Assembly: GCF_044466355.1 (NCBI RefSeq)
Contig: NZ_JBITMQ010000011.1
Coordinates: 299,817 to 363,816 of the forward strand
DNA: 64,000 bases
Origin: Actinophytocola sp044466355
Lineage (GTDB): Bacteria; Actinomycetota; Actinomycetes; Mycobacteriales; Pseudonocardiaceae
Direction: 5' to 3'
Numbering within the stretch: position 1 is the first letter of the stretch; each line of letters opens with the position of its first letter. Positions 23,433 to 30,836 of this stretch are shown in pieces. Made by a program: the position numbers and the translations under genes. The notes under the pieces are model-generated. The model was given only the letters and a program-made list of their open reading frames with translations, did no database searches and was not told where the DNA came from.

Positions 23433-24938
23433 TCAGCGTAATGTCATGACTACAAGTTCTGGACGGGGTTTCGGCGGAGGCGGAAGGGTGCGCGCCAAAT
23501 GCGTGGCGCCAGCCATCGAGTACGCCCCATCGATCGGGTTAGCGCCCTTGCGGGCAAACCGCCACGTGTCACCCATTCGCAGCTTCTGCGCTGCCTTCCC
23601 GTGGGCGTTCAGGATCTCGTCATCCGAATGCGCGATCAATTCATCCGTCACCAGCGCGGAGAACCCCATACACACCGCGGGCACGTCCGCCCGGATCTCC
23701 TGCACCTCGACACCTTCCGGCGCCGTGATATCCACAGCCACGGCCGCAGCCGGACCACTCGGGAACCAGCCGAACACCTTCGGCTTGACCCTCTCCACAT
23801 GCCCAGGAAGCTCCAGGCGGAGCCTCTCCGTGCAGTCCTTCCCAGACCATGCCGCCACCGTCTCGACACGCACACGGCCATCTGGGAGGCAGGCAGCCGC
23901 CACCAACGTGGCGTGCTTGCCGTCCGGCGACAAGTCCAGGCACAAGGCCACCCGGTCCCGGTAGTCGGTCAGGGTGCCGGGGTTCTTGCACGCGTCCCAG
24001 CGGTCAGGGTCGATCGCCGGATCCAGCATCGGGACGGCCATGCACATGGCCTCTGTCTTGAAGCCTGCCAGTTCCTCGCCGCCGTTCTCCTCCGCCCGGA
24101 CAGCGGCACCCAACAGGTTGTCCAGCTCCAGGCGCCGGCCAAGGTTCGGGTTGGCCTTCGCCAGCTGGCGCACGTCGGTTGGGCTGGCGCCGTCCTCAGC
24201 CGAGTACTCGAAGATGCCCAGACGCGGATCCCCCTCGCCCGTCTCCAGGTACTTGATGGCCGCCTCCCGCAGCGACTTCAGCACCACCGCCCGCGTGTCG
24301 CCCTGGTTGCTGATCAGGAAGGCTTGCGCGTCCGGCACCGCGTTCATGGCAGGGATAGCCGCGTTGTACGCATCCCACGAGTCGTGCTCACGCAACTCGT
24401 CCATCACCAGGCGGTGCACCGTCAGGGACCGGCCGCCACGGCGGTTCGAGGCAGCGATGCGGTACCGGCACTTGTCGGTGGTCGTGATCGTCTGCTCACC
24501 GTTCACCCGGCGCACACCGCCCTTGGCGGGGATGCGGTCGCCCAGCTCCGGCGTGTCCTCTGCCAGGGCTAGCGCCTTCTCCCAAGACTCCAGCGCATAC
24601 GACACGTTGGTGGACGTGCCGAGCACCAGCGGACGCATCTCCTCGAACAGCCAGAACAGCGTCAGCACCACGAGTAGTTCAGTTTTTCCGTTCTGTCTCG
24701 CTACTAGGACAAGAACTATCCGGAACCGTGGACGACCATCCGGCAACAGCTCGCCAGCGTGAATGGTCAACCATTCCTGCCACGGATCCAACGGGCGCCC
24801 GATGCGCTTAGCGAACTCGCAGGCACGGAAACCGTACGAAGTTTCCGGGGTTAACTCCACCAGCGGCGGAGTCCAAATCCGCGGCTCGACAGAACCGAGA
24901 ATGCCCAGGTCAGGAGCAGGATCGAGGGCAGCCGACAC
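23433..24938 (-). CDS. Terminase large subunit
   Basis: This 501-residue DNA-packaging ATPase/nuclease starts at GTG 24938, preceded by GGAG six bases upstream; a TTG at 25007 is possible but adds a Cys/Pro-rich stretch unlike the family. Walker A is ARQNGKTE and Walker B LVMDELREHD. The C-terminal nuclease domain contains VALCLDLSPDGKHATL. No small terminase subunit is recognised upstream, but an HNH protein lies there, as in several actinophages. Confidence 0.92.
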   Translation of the reverse strand: MSAALDPAPDLGILGSVEPRIWTPPLVELTPETSYGFRACEFAKRIGRPLDPWQEWLTIHAGELLPDGRPRFRIVLVLVARQNGKTELLVVLTLFWLFEEMRPLVLGTSTNVSYALESWEKALALAEDTPELGDRIPAKGGVRRVNGEQTITTTDKCRYRIAASNRRGGRSLTVHRLVMDELREHDSWDAYNAAIPAMNAVPDAQAFLISNQGDTRAVVLKSLREAAIKYLETGEGDPRLGIFEYSAEDGASPTDVRQLAKANPNLGRRLELDNLLGAAVRAEENGGEELAGFKTEAMCMAVPMLDPAIDPDRWDACKNPGTLTDYRDRVALCLDLSPDGKHATLVAAACLPDGRVRVETVAAWSGKDCTERLRLELPGHVERVKPKVFGWFPSGPAAAVAVDITAPEGVEVQEIRADVPAVCMGFSALVTDELIAHSDDEILNAHGKAAQKLRMGDTWRFARKGANPIDGAYSMAGATHLARTLPPPPKPRPELVVMTLR

Positions 24939-25026
24939 GGCAGGCTCCAAGCGGGGGAGAAAAAACGGACAGGTACAAGCGGGTGTCCAGTGGGCGGGGG
25001 TTTTCAACTTTTGACCCGCCCGCGGG

Positions 25027-25287
25027 TCACCAGTCGGTCATGACTCGCGGTTGCGGTTTGTGTTTGGTTGGGTCACCGATGTGCAGGTTGCAGGCAGCGC
25101 AGGATGCGACCAGATATCTGGGGTCGTCGCCTGTGGCTTTTCTGCCCAACGTGTGGTGCACGTGGGTAGCGTGCTGGGTGCACACCCCCGGCACCCGCAC
25201 CCTGCACCGGTACCCGTCCCGGGCCAGTACCGCCGCTCTGATGCGGCGCCATCGGCGGGTGGACCCGCCCCGCCAAGACTGGCTCAT
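25027..25287 (-). CDS. HNH endonuclease
   Basis: This 86-residue HNH nuclease is read from ATG 25287, which overlaps the upstream stop (ATGA). The first metal-site cysteine is in YRCRVRVPGVCTQHATHVHH and the second pair in ASCAACNLHIGD; VHHTLGRKATGDDP carries the catalytic histidines. HNH proteins next to the terminase take part in cos-end cleavage and packaging in other long-tailed phages. That role is inferred from position. Confidence 0.85.
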   Translation of the reverse strand: MSQSWRGGSTRRWRRIRAAVLARDGYRCRVRVPGVCTQHATHVHHTLGRKATGDDPRYLVASCAACNLHIGDPTKHKPQPRVMTDW

Positions 25288-26075
25288 GCGGGCTTCCTGA
25301 ACGGCAGCACGTTGTCCACGTGCTCGACGGGCACCAGCCAACCTCTGTGGTCCAGCTCTGCCGGCACCTCAGTCGAGTGCAGGCAGTAACCCAGCCTCGC
25401 TGGGTCTCCGGTACAGGGGCAGTCCTGAGGGCTGCCACACACCCACGTGGTCCACTGGTGCGAGGCTTCAGCGGTTGCCTCGCACACAGGTGAGGTCCGG
25501 GACGGAAGGGGAGTGGAGTCCGGCACCGAACGCTGGGCAAGGCGGGCCGCTTCCGGCCCCGCCCAGTCAGGTATCTGGTCAGGCGACGAATCCGCATACG
25601 GCGGGTATTCGTCGATCTGCTCCCAGGTGAGTCCTCCGATGGTGTCGGACTCACACTGTGTGTCGCCGATGAGCGAAGGCGACACCTGGTCGTCGTGGCC
25701 AGCAATCTGGTCGGAGGCCAGATTCTGGCTTCTAGTAGGAGTATGGGTATTAGTGTCTCGTTTCGAGACGTCTGGATTCTGGCTATCCCAGTCTCGGACC
25801 CGTGAGAGTGCCCGCAGGGCCTCCACGTTCAACGACATCAGGTTTGAGTCGTTGTAGCGCTGCGTCTTGCTGAGTAGGCCGCGCTCTGCGGCCGTCGCGG
25901 TGTGCTTCTTGACCGTCGACTGGCCTTGCCCCGTGAGGGCGGCCAGGGTCGGTACCGTCACCCAGGTCTGCGGCTTGTCGCCCTGAATGTGGGCGATCTC
26001 CAGGAGGACATGCTTCAACCCGGAGGGCTTGATTTCCGCGTGTCGGACAAGGTCCCTCAGAGCCCAGGCGCTCAT
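25284..26075 (-). CDS. Winged-helix replication/regulation protein of the prophage
   Basis: This protein of 263 residues starts at ATG 26075. The N-terminal 90 residues are a winged helix (LKHVLLEIAHIQGDKPQTWV, then ALTGQGQSTVKKHTATAAERGLL) of the type found in phage and plasmid replication initiators. The rest is low-complexity and Ser/Thr/Asp-rich, with five cysteines near the C-terminus (VCEATAE, WVCGSPQDCPCTGD, GYCLHS). It may bind the phage origin or act as a regulator; nothing proves which. It sits in a chain of ATGA-overlapped genes. Confidence 0.6.
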   Translation of the reverse strand: MSAWALRDLVRHAEIKPSGLKHVLLEIAHIQGDKPQTWVTVPTLAALTGQGQSTVKKHTATAAERGLLSKTQRYNDSNLMSLNVEALRALSRVRDWDSQNPDVSKRDTNTHTPTRSQNLASDQIAGHDDQVSPSLIGDTQCESDTIGGLTWEQIDEYPPYADSSPDQIPDWAGPEAARLAQRSVPDSTPLPSRTSPVCEATAEASHQWTTWVCGSPQDCPCTGDPARLGYCLHSTEVPAELDHRGWLVPVEHVDNVLPFRKPA

Positions 26076-26350
26076 GTGTACGGCCCCACAATGTGCCTGG
26101 CGTACTCACGCGCCAGGGTCGTCACCTTCACCATGCGGCCAGCTTTGGCCCCACGCCGAGCCAGCAAGCCTTCAACGGCGCATCGGTCAATCTGGCCCTG
26201 ACACGTGCGCTCTTGGAGGTCGGAGGCTGCCAGCATCACGGCTACCACGTCCGACCGCGTGTGCCACTGGTCATCGGCCAGGAGGTCCATTGCTGCCCGC
26301 CAGGCCGGCGCGATGCGCTCTCCCACGAGCGGATTCCAGACATCGCTCAT
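26072..26350 (-). CDS. Prophage winged-helix-like hypothetical protein
   Basis: This 92-residue protein overlaps both neighbours by ATGA. A helix-turn-helix-like core is visible (DDQWHTRSDVVAVMLAAS, then RCAVEGLLARRGAKAGRMVK), ending with a basic strand. It is probably a small DNA-binding partner of the following gene. Confidence 0.6.
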   Translation of the reverse strand: MSDVWNPLVGERIAPAWRAAMDLLADDQWHTRSDVVAVMLAASDLQERTCQGQIDRCAVEGLLARRGAKAGRMVKVTTLAREYARHIVGPYT

Positions 26351-26568
26351 GCCGCACCTGTCTCGGTGACTGGAGCAAGCAGGGCCGCGATCTTGGCGCG
26401 CTGTTCCTCGGTGAGCGGCGGGGCTTTCGCCACGATCGCCGACACGTACTCGTCAAGCGCCATGTATGCCCAGTCCTGGGCAGCCTTCTGGGTGTCCGGG
26501 TGGTCCGCGCCAAGGTGGCGGGTGAGGATGGCTTTGCGTCTAGCCGCGCTGGTCTTCTGCTGAGACAT
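26347..26568 (-). CDS. Prophage small protein with PPLTEEQRAKIAALL motif
   Basis: This 73-residue protein is read from ATG 26568; TTG 26574 is possible. It is helical throughout and ends in PPLTEEQRAKIAALLAP. A very similar PPLT-EQR-LA-LL motif is common in small proteins of actinobacterial phages and integrative elements, where it often sits beside replication genes. It is the first gene of the minus-strand operon, downstream of a 230-bp promoter-containing gap. Confidence 0.65.
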   Translation of the reverse strand: MSQQKTSAARRKAILTRHLGADHPDTQKAAQDWAYMALDEYVSAIVAKAPPLTEEQRAKIAALLAPVTETGAA

Positions 26569-26747
26569 CTGCAACCTGCGTTCCGTATGTGCTCGCGTTA
26601 CGTGCGTTGCTGGTTCCGATCACGGCCAGATAACAACCGCGATGTGAGAGAAGATAAGAACCGACCCCATATGGTGCGAGTTGACACGCGCCCGCACCGG
26701 TACATAACCAGAGTACCCAGCGCCTTTTGCCTACCCTGACCTGCGCA

Positions 26748-26775
26748 AACAGAAAGCCCCGGATGCTCCGGGGCT
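26748..26775 (-). terminator. Intrinsic terminator after the integrase
   Basis: On the minus strand AGCCCCGG and CCGGGGCT form a perfect 8-bp stem with a 5-base loop (26755-26775), followed by TTTCTGTTT. It lies 30 bp after the integrase stop and separates it from the early operon, whose promoter should lie between 26570 and 26745. Confidence 0.85.
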
Positions 26776-26805
26776 CTGGTAGTAGGTGTGGTTGGCCGTG
26801 CACGG

Positions 26806-28230
26806 TTACCCCGGCGGATGGCACCGGAGGCATCCGCATTCCCCGCCCTCAGCCTTCCAGCCGAAATGCACCGTCCGATGGTCGAAGTAGCCGCCACCCG
26901 ACTTGCGACCGTGAGGAGCCTCCAGAATCTCAACCGTCAACAGCGCGTCCAGGATCGCGCGCTGACGATCCATGTCTGCATCCCGGAACGCCTCGCCGGG
27001 GTCCTCGGCATCGGCCACACCGGCCAAGGCGCTACCCGCCTGCACGTGGCCAAGTTGCGCCTTCACTTCGCTCATAGCGTCCTGGATTGGCTTGTTGGAA
27101 GCCTTGAACTGCTCGGCCGTCATGCCGCTGTCCGGGTCGCCGAAAGCTGCCGCGACCTGTTCGGCGCGTGCCTGGAGCACGTTCAGCCGCTTCAGCAGCG
27201 GTCCCGCGTCATCGCGCGGCGTGAGCAGACCTGTCCCGTGCTCGCGCAAGTAGCTCTCGACGATTGCGAGTATGAAGCTGTCGATGGGTTCCGCCACGCG
27301 CCACTGGCACCTGTCCGTCTTGCACCGGTAGCGCGCCTTACCAGCCGCGGATTGCCCCCCGCCCTGCATCAGGGCGCCGCACTTGCCGCACCGGTACAGG
27401 TGCGTACCCAGCAGCACCTTGGACACGCCACGGTGTGTCAGGCGTGCCGGATCACGCAGCTTCGCTGCCAAGGCCCGCCATGTCTCTTCCGGAACGATCG
27501 GTTCCCAGTTCGCCTTGCCGACGATCCGGTCACCGTTGCCGATCAGGCCCGCGTTGCGGGGACGCAACAGCATCTGGCGGACCTTCGAGCCGTTCCACTC
27601 CGTCCCGGTAGAGGTGGTCAACCCGCGCTCGTTCCACGCCTGGAATACGGACCGGATGGAGTCGCCAGCGAGGATGCGTGTCGCAGCGTCCCGGATGGCG
27701 TCGGCTTCGCTCGCCCGATGGGTCACGCCGTCAGGCTCGAAACCGAACGGCCGGGGCCCGCCGATCCAGCGCCCGTCAGCTTGTGCCTGCGCCCGCTGTC
27801 GTCGCAACCGTTCGCCCTTCTGCTCTGACTCGTGCCGCGCCACGGCCCCGATGATCCTCGCCGTCATCCTGCCGGATGCGGTGGTCAAGTCCAGTTCCCC
27901 CGCGCGCACCGTGTGTGTCGGCACGTCGCGCGGCTCGCACAGAGTGATGTAGCGCTCCAGTTCGGCTTGTGAACGGTGCAGCCGGTCCGCGTGCCAGGCG
28001 ACCACGGCCGTGATCCTGCCCGCTCCGATATCGGCTAGGAGCCGCTCGTAGCTAGGTCTCTTGCGCCCGCTGTATGCGGACACGTCGTTGTCGGAATACA
28101 TGGACACGACTGGCCAGCCCAAGCGTTTCGCCAGGTCGCGGCAGTCCTGCTCCTGTCGGTCGACTCCCAGGCCGGCGCCCACCCGGTCACGGCTGATGCG
28201 GACGTAGATACCCACCTTGCGAACGGTCAT
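26806..28230 (-). CDS. int: Large serine recombinase (phage integrase)
   Basis: This serine integrase of 474 residues has its catalytic domain at about 1-150. The nucleophile is Ser13 (YVRISRD), and the conserved arginines appear in HADRLHRS and ASGRMTARI. The recombinase domain (about 160-260) contains GPRPFGFE, and the zinc ribbon follows (RCGKCGALM ... CKTDRCQW). A coiled-coil region (about 345-400) lies before the C-terminus. It recombines the 15-bp core 28 bp upstream of its start codon. ATG 28230 sits 6 bp after a TAGACT -10 box, so translation may be leaderless. Confidence 0.95.
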   Translation of the reverse strand: MTVRKVGIYVRISRDRVGAGLGVDRQEQDCRDLAKRLGWPVVSMYSDNDVSAYSGRKRPSYERLLADIGAGRITAVVAWHADRLHRSQAELERYITLCEPRDVPTHTVRAGELDLTTASGRMTARIIGAVARHESEQKGERLRRQRAQAQADGRWIGGPRPFGFEPDGVTHRASEADAIRDAATRILAGDSIRSVFQAWNERGLTTSTGTEWNGSKVRQMLLRPRNAGLIGNGDRIVGKANWEPIVPEETWRALAAKLRDPARLTHRGVSKVLLGTHLYRCGKCGALMQGGGQSAAGKARYRCKTDRCQWRVAEPIDSFILAIVESYLREHGTGLLTPRDDAGPLLKRLNVLQARAEQVAAAFGDPDSGMTAEQFKASNKPIQDAMSEVKAQLGHVQAGSALAGVADAEDPGEAFRDADMDRQRAILDALLTVEILEAPHGRKSGGGYFDHRTVHFGWKAEGGECGCLRCHPPG

Positions 28231-28236
28231 GGATAG

Positions 28237-28265
28237 AGTCTACAGTGGTGTTCCGTTCAGACGAA
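28237..28265 (-). promoter_or_regulatory. Integrase promoter overlapping attR
   Basis: On the minus strand TTCGTC (28265-28260), 17 bp, TAGACT (28242-28237), then 6 bp to ATG 28230. The -35-like hexamer is inside the att core, so the promoter is shared between attachment site and integrase. The -10 is close enough to the start that the mRNA is probably leaderless. Confidence 0.5.
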
Positions 28266-28785
28266 GCAGACGTGCACGATCCGAGTCTGCCCGATCGCCG
28301 CCACGCGCTGAGTGCCACGTCCGCCACGGCGACCAGCTCCGCCTCCGTGGCGCCGTCGCGGGCCTGGACCGACATGCCCTGGATGATCGCGCCGAAGAAG
28401 CGGGCCAGCGTGGGGGGGTTGCGCCGAGCCCGCGCGGCGCAGGTAGTCCTCGATCAGCGACAACGTCCTGGTGCGGTGGGCGGCCGTCGCCTTCTCGATC
28501 GAGCTCAGGTCGGGGGAGAGCCTGCCCGGCTGTGTGAACTCGCGTGCCGCCGCCACCAGGAACGCGTGGACGGCGTCCTTCGACGCGGGTTCGGTCAGCT
28601 CGCCCACCGCGCGTGCGCCGGGGCCCGCCCGGTAGCGGTCGAGGCAGGCCTCGTACAGGCCCTCCTTGGAGCCGAACGCGTTGTAGATGCTCGGCGGTGT
28701 CAGCCCGGTCGCCGCCTGCAGCCTGCCCGGGCTTGCGCCTTCGTAGCCGTGCCGCCAGAACACGGTCATCGCCTTGTCGAGCACC
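28257..28785 (-). pseudogene. TetR/AcrR regulator, frame-shifted and interrupted at the attR end
   Basis: The N-terminal part from GTG 28785 (AMTVFWRHGYEGAS, LTPPSIYNAFGSKEGLYEA) is a TetR-type helix-turn-helix. After YLRRAG the frame runs into a run of seven C (28410-28416 region on this strand) and becomes Arg-rich nonsense ending IVHVCFV. One base fewer restores a normal TetR C-terminus (TLARFFGAIIQGMSVQARDG, then ATEAELVAVADVALSAWR). So there is a single-base insertion, or a sequencing error, in a C7 homopolymer. Even the corrected frame runs into the prophage. Whether the gene was intact before integration cannot be told. Confidence 0.7.
28258..28272. other. attR core of the prophage
   Basis: This is an exact copy of the 15-bp core CAGACGAAGCAGACG found at 12592-12606. 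The bases to its right (28273 on) are the original host sequence that preceded ptpA, including its former GTG start on the minus strand. Confidence 0.85.
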
Positions 28786-28805
28786 TCTCCCAGCTCGAGA
28801 CGGGG

Positions 28806-29528
28806 ATGAAGGCGCTGGTCACCGGGGCTTCGCGGGGTATCGGACGGGCGATCGCGGTCGGGCTCGCGGAGGACGGGGCGGAGGTCGTCGGCGTCCACTA
28901 CGCCGCGAACCGCGCCGCCGCGTCGGAGACCGCCGCGCTCGTCGCCGCGGCGGGCGCCAAGGCGGTGCTGGTCGAGGCGTCGCTGAACGTCGACGGGGTG
29001 GTCGGGGCGCGCCGCATCGCCGCCGAGTGGGAGGGCGACCTCGACGTGCTCGTCAACAACGCGGGCATCGACGCCAGGCAGCCGTTCGGGGAGGTCGACG
29101 AGGAGAAGTACCGGCGGATCATCGAGATCAACCTGACCGCGCCGCTGTTCCTCACGCAGGAGCTGGCACCCCGGCTGCGGGACGGCGGCCGGATCGTCAA
29201 CATCACCACCGGCTACACGCGGATCGCCGCGCCGACGCACCCCGCGTACGCCGCCGCGAAGGCCGGGGTGAACAACCTCGGGCTCGCGCTCGCGCCGGTG
29301 TTCGGGCCGCGCGGGATCACGGTCAACGCGGTCATGCCCGGGATCATCGACACCGACATGAACGCGGACTGGCTGCCGGAAGGGCGTGCGGAAGCCGCCG
29401 CGTACTCGGTGTTCAACCGGGTCGGCACACCGGCGGACGTCGCGCTGGTCGTGCGGTACCTCGCCTCCGACGCGGGCCGCTGGGTGACCGGTCAGGTGAT
29501 CGACGCGACCGGCGGCTCGGCACTGTGA
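28806..29528 (+). CDS. SDR family oxidoreductase
   Basis: This classical short-chain dehydrogenase/reductase of 240 residues is read from ATG 28806. The cofactor motif TGASRGIG is at about residues 6-13, NNAG lies near 85, and the active-site YAAAK follows VNITTGYTRI. The end VTGQVIDATGGSAL is the FabG-like signature. The substrate is unknown. It is divergent from the TetR remnant with only 20 bp between starts, so it was probably the regulator's target. Confidence 0.9.
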   Translation: MKALVTGASRGIGRAIAVGLAEDGAEVVGVHYAANRAAASETAALVAAAGAKAVLVEASLNVDGVVGARRIAAEWEGDLDVLVNNAGIDARQPFGEVDEEKYRRIIEINLTAPLFLTQELAPRLRDGGRIVNITTGYTRIAAPTHPAYAAAKAGVNNLGLALAPVFGPRGITVNAVMPGIIDTDMNADWLPEGRAEAAAYSVFNRVGTPADVALVVRYLASDAGRWVTGQVIDATGGSAL

Positions 29529-29540
29529 ACGGGCAGCACG

Positions 29541-29951
29541 CTAAGGGTGCATGCGCGCGCCCCTGACCACCTTGTCGACGGCGTTGCGTGGCCCGTGCAC
29601 GGCCAGCCCCACGAGGTCGAGCCGGTCCCGTGGGACGGCCCGCACGGCCGCCCGGTTGTCCTCGTCGTTGCCGGTCGCGAACAGTTCCGCCGTGAACACC
29701 GACGTCGGCAACCCGCGGGACACCGCCCGGCCGTGCGCGGCGGTCAGCACCTGCGCCGACGCCTCGAACACGAGCACGGGCTGGCCGAACATCGCGAGGT
29801 ACTTGGTGCCGTCGGCGTCTTCGTAGGGCTCGCCGATCAGCTCCGGCACGGCGGCCGCGACGCCGCTGACCAGGAACGCGCACACGTTCAGCCGCTGCCA
29901 GGTCGGCAGGTCGTCGCGCACGACCACGGCGATCTTGGTGGGGAAGCTCAT
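29541..29951 (-). CDS. DUF2000 family protein
   Basis: This 136-residue protein belongs to the DUF2000 family: KIAVVVRDDLPTWQRLNVCAF at the start, GEPYEDADGTKYLAMFGQPV in the middle and VDLVGLAVHGPRNAVDKVV-like end segment. It is likely cytoplasmic and of peptidyl-tRNA-hydrolase-like fold; the activity is unproven. Divergent from an AraC regulator, 50 bp between starts, an arrangement that suggests the regulator controls it. Confidence 0.85.
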   Translation of the reverse strand: MSFPTKIAVVVRDDLPTWQRLNVCAFLVSGVAAAVPELIGEPYEDADGTKYLAMFGQPVLVFEASAQVLTAAHGRAVSRGLPTSVFTAELFATGNDEDNRAAVRAVPRDRLDLVGLAVHGPRNAVDKVVRGARMHP

Positions 29952-30001
29952 CGCGTCACGATCCGCCGCCGAGGCCTGCGCGGTCTTGTACGTTCCTAAC
30001 C

Positions 30002-30772
30002 ATGGGCCCCGAGATCACGGCGTGGCGCCCGAACGTGGCCGGCATCCACGAGGTGTTCCACGCGCGGTTCACCGACCACGCGTACCCCTCGCACACGCAC
30101 GACGCCTGGACGTTGCTGATCGTCGACGACGGGATGGTGCGCTACGACCTGGACCGCCACGAGCACGGCGCGCTCCGCGACCAGGTCACGCTCCTGCCGC
30201 CCGGGGTCCCGCACGACGGCCGGTCGGTGCGGCCGGAGGGCTTCCGCAAACGGGTCCTGTACCTGGCGAGCGACACGTTGACCGGGGTCGGCGCGGCCGT
30301 GGACCACCCGTCGCTCGCCGACCCGCTGCTGCGGACGCGGATACACCAGCTGCACCGGTCGCTGCGGACCGAGGACCTGGAGGCGCAGAGCCGGTTCGCG
30401 CTGATCCGCGACCGGCTGCGGCAGCACCTGAACGGCACCGACGCGCCGCAGCCGGTCATGGCGACGACCGCGCACCGCTTGCGTGAGCTGCTGGACGCGC
30501 ACCTGCCCGACACCCCGTCACTGGACGAGGCCGCCGCGGTCCTGGAAGTGCACCCGGTGTCGCTGGTGCGCGCGTTCAGCCGCGAGTTCGGCATCCCGCC
30601 GCACCGGTACGTCACGGGCCGTCGGCTGGAGCTGGCGCGCCGTCACCTGCTGGCCGGGCACCCGGCCGCGGAGGCGGCGACCATGTCGGGCTTCTACGAC
30701 CAGGCGCACCTGACGCGCCACTTCACGAAGCTCCTCGGCGTGAGCCCGGCCCGCTACGCGCGAACGCCCTGA
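30002..30772 (+). CDS. AraC family transcriptional regulator
   Basis: This 256-residue protein has an N-terminal cupin sensor (PSHTHDAWTLLIVDDGMV, LLPPGVPHDGR) and a C-terminal AraC-type double helix-turn-helix (SLDEAAAVLEVHPVSLVRAF; the second is AATMSGFYDQAHLTRHFTKL, ending GVSPARYAR). ATG 30002 is preceded by a weak ribosome-binding site. It presumably senses a small molecule and controls the divergent DUF2000 gene. Confidence 0.9.
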   Translation: MGPEITAWRPNVAGIHEVFHARFTDHAYPSHTHDAWTLLIVDDGMVRYDLDRHEHGALRDQVTLLPPGVPHDGRSVRPEGFRKRVLYLASDTLTGVGAAVDHPSLADPLLRTRIHQLHRSLRTEDLEAQSRFALIRDRLRQHLNGTDAPQPVMATTAHRLRELLDAHLPDTPSLDEAAAVLEVHPVSLVRAFSREFGIPPHRYVTGRRLELARRHLLAGHPAAEAATMSGFYDQAHLTRHFTKLLGVSPARYARTP

Positions 30773-30773
30773 A

Positions 30774-30810
30774 GGACGCTTTCGGGGCACTGAGCGTCCC
30801 GAAAGCGTCT
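30774..30810. repeat. Hairpin-forming inverted repeat, possible terminator
   Basis: GGACGCTTTCGGG (30774-30786) pairs with CCCGAAAGCGTCT (30798-30810) around an 11-base loop, followed by TTCC. It lies directly after the AraC stop. Similar CTTTCGGG/CCCGAAAG hairpins occur repeatedly in some Pseudonocardiaceae genomes (recalled knowledge), so it may be a dispersed repeat used as a terminator. Confidence 0.6.
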
Positions 30811-30836
30811 TTCCTGGCATCGCCTAGGATCGCGGG

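Larger units (their letters stand above)
12592..28272. mobile_element. Compact 15.7-kb siphovirus-like prophage integrated in ptpA
   Basis: The element lies between 15-bp direct repeats. It carries a serine integrase at the right end; a short early operon, HNH nuclease, terminase, portal, protease, capsid and tail genes on the minus strand; and a small divergent control region with an excisionase-like protein on the left. I recognise no endolysin, no DNA polymerase/primase, no small terminase and no classical CI-type repressor. The tape measure is only 321 residues. Small siphophages of about 14-16 kb are known from Rhodococcus and Arthrobacter, so it may be complete rather than degraded. All reading frames look intact. 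Confidence 0.9.

Noticed and set aside
26681..26706. TTGACA followed by TACATA as a plus-strand promoter
   Set aside because: Spacing is only 14 bp and it would transcribe antisense into the integrase terminator; the early operon runs the other way.
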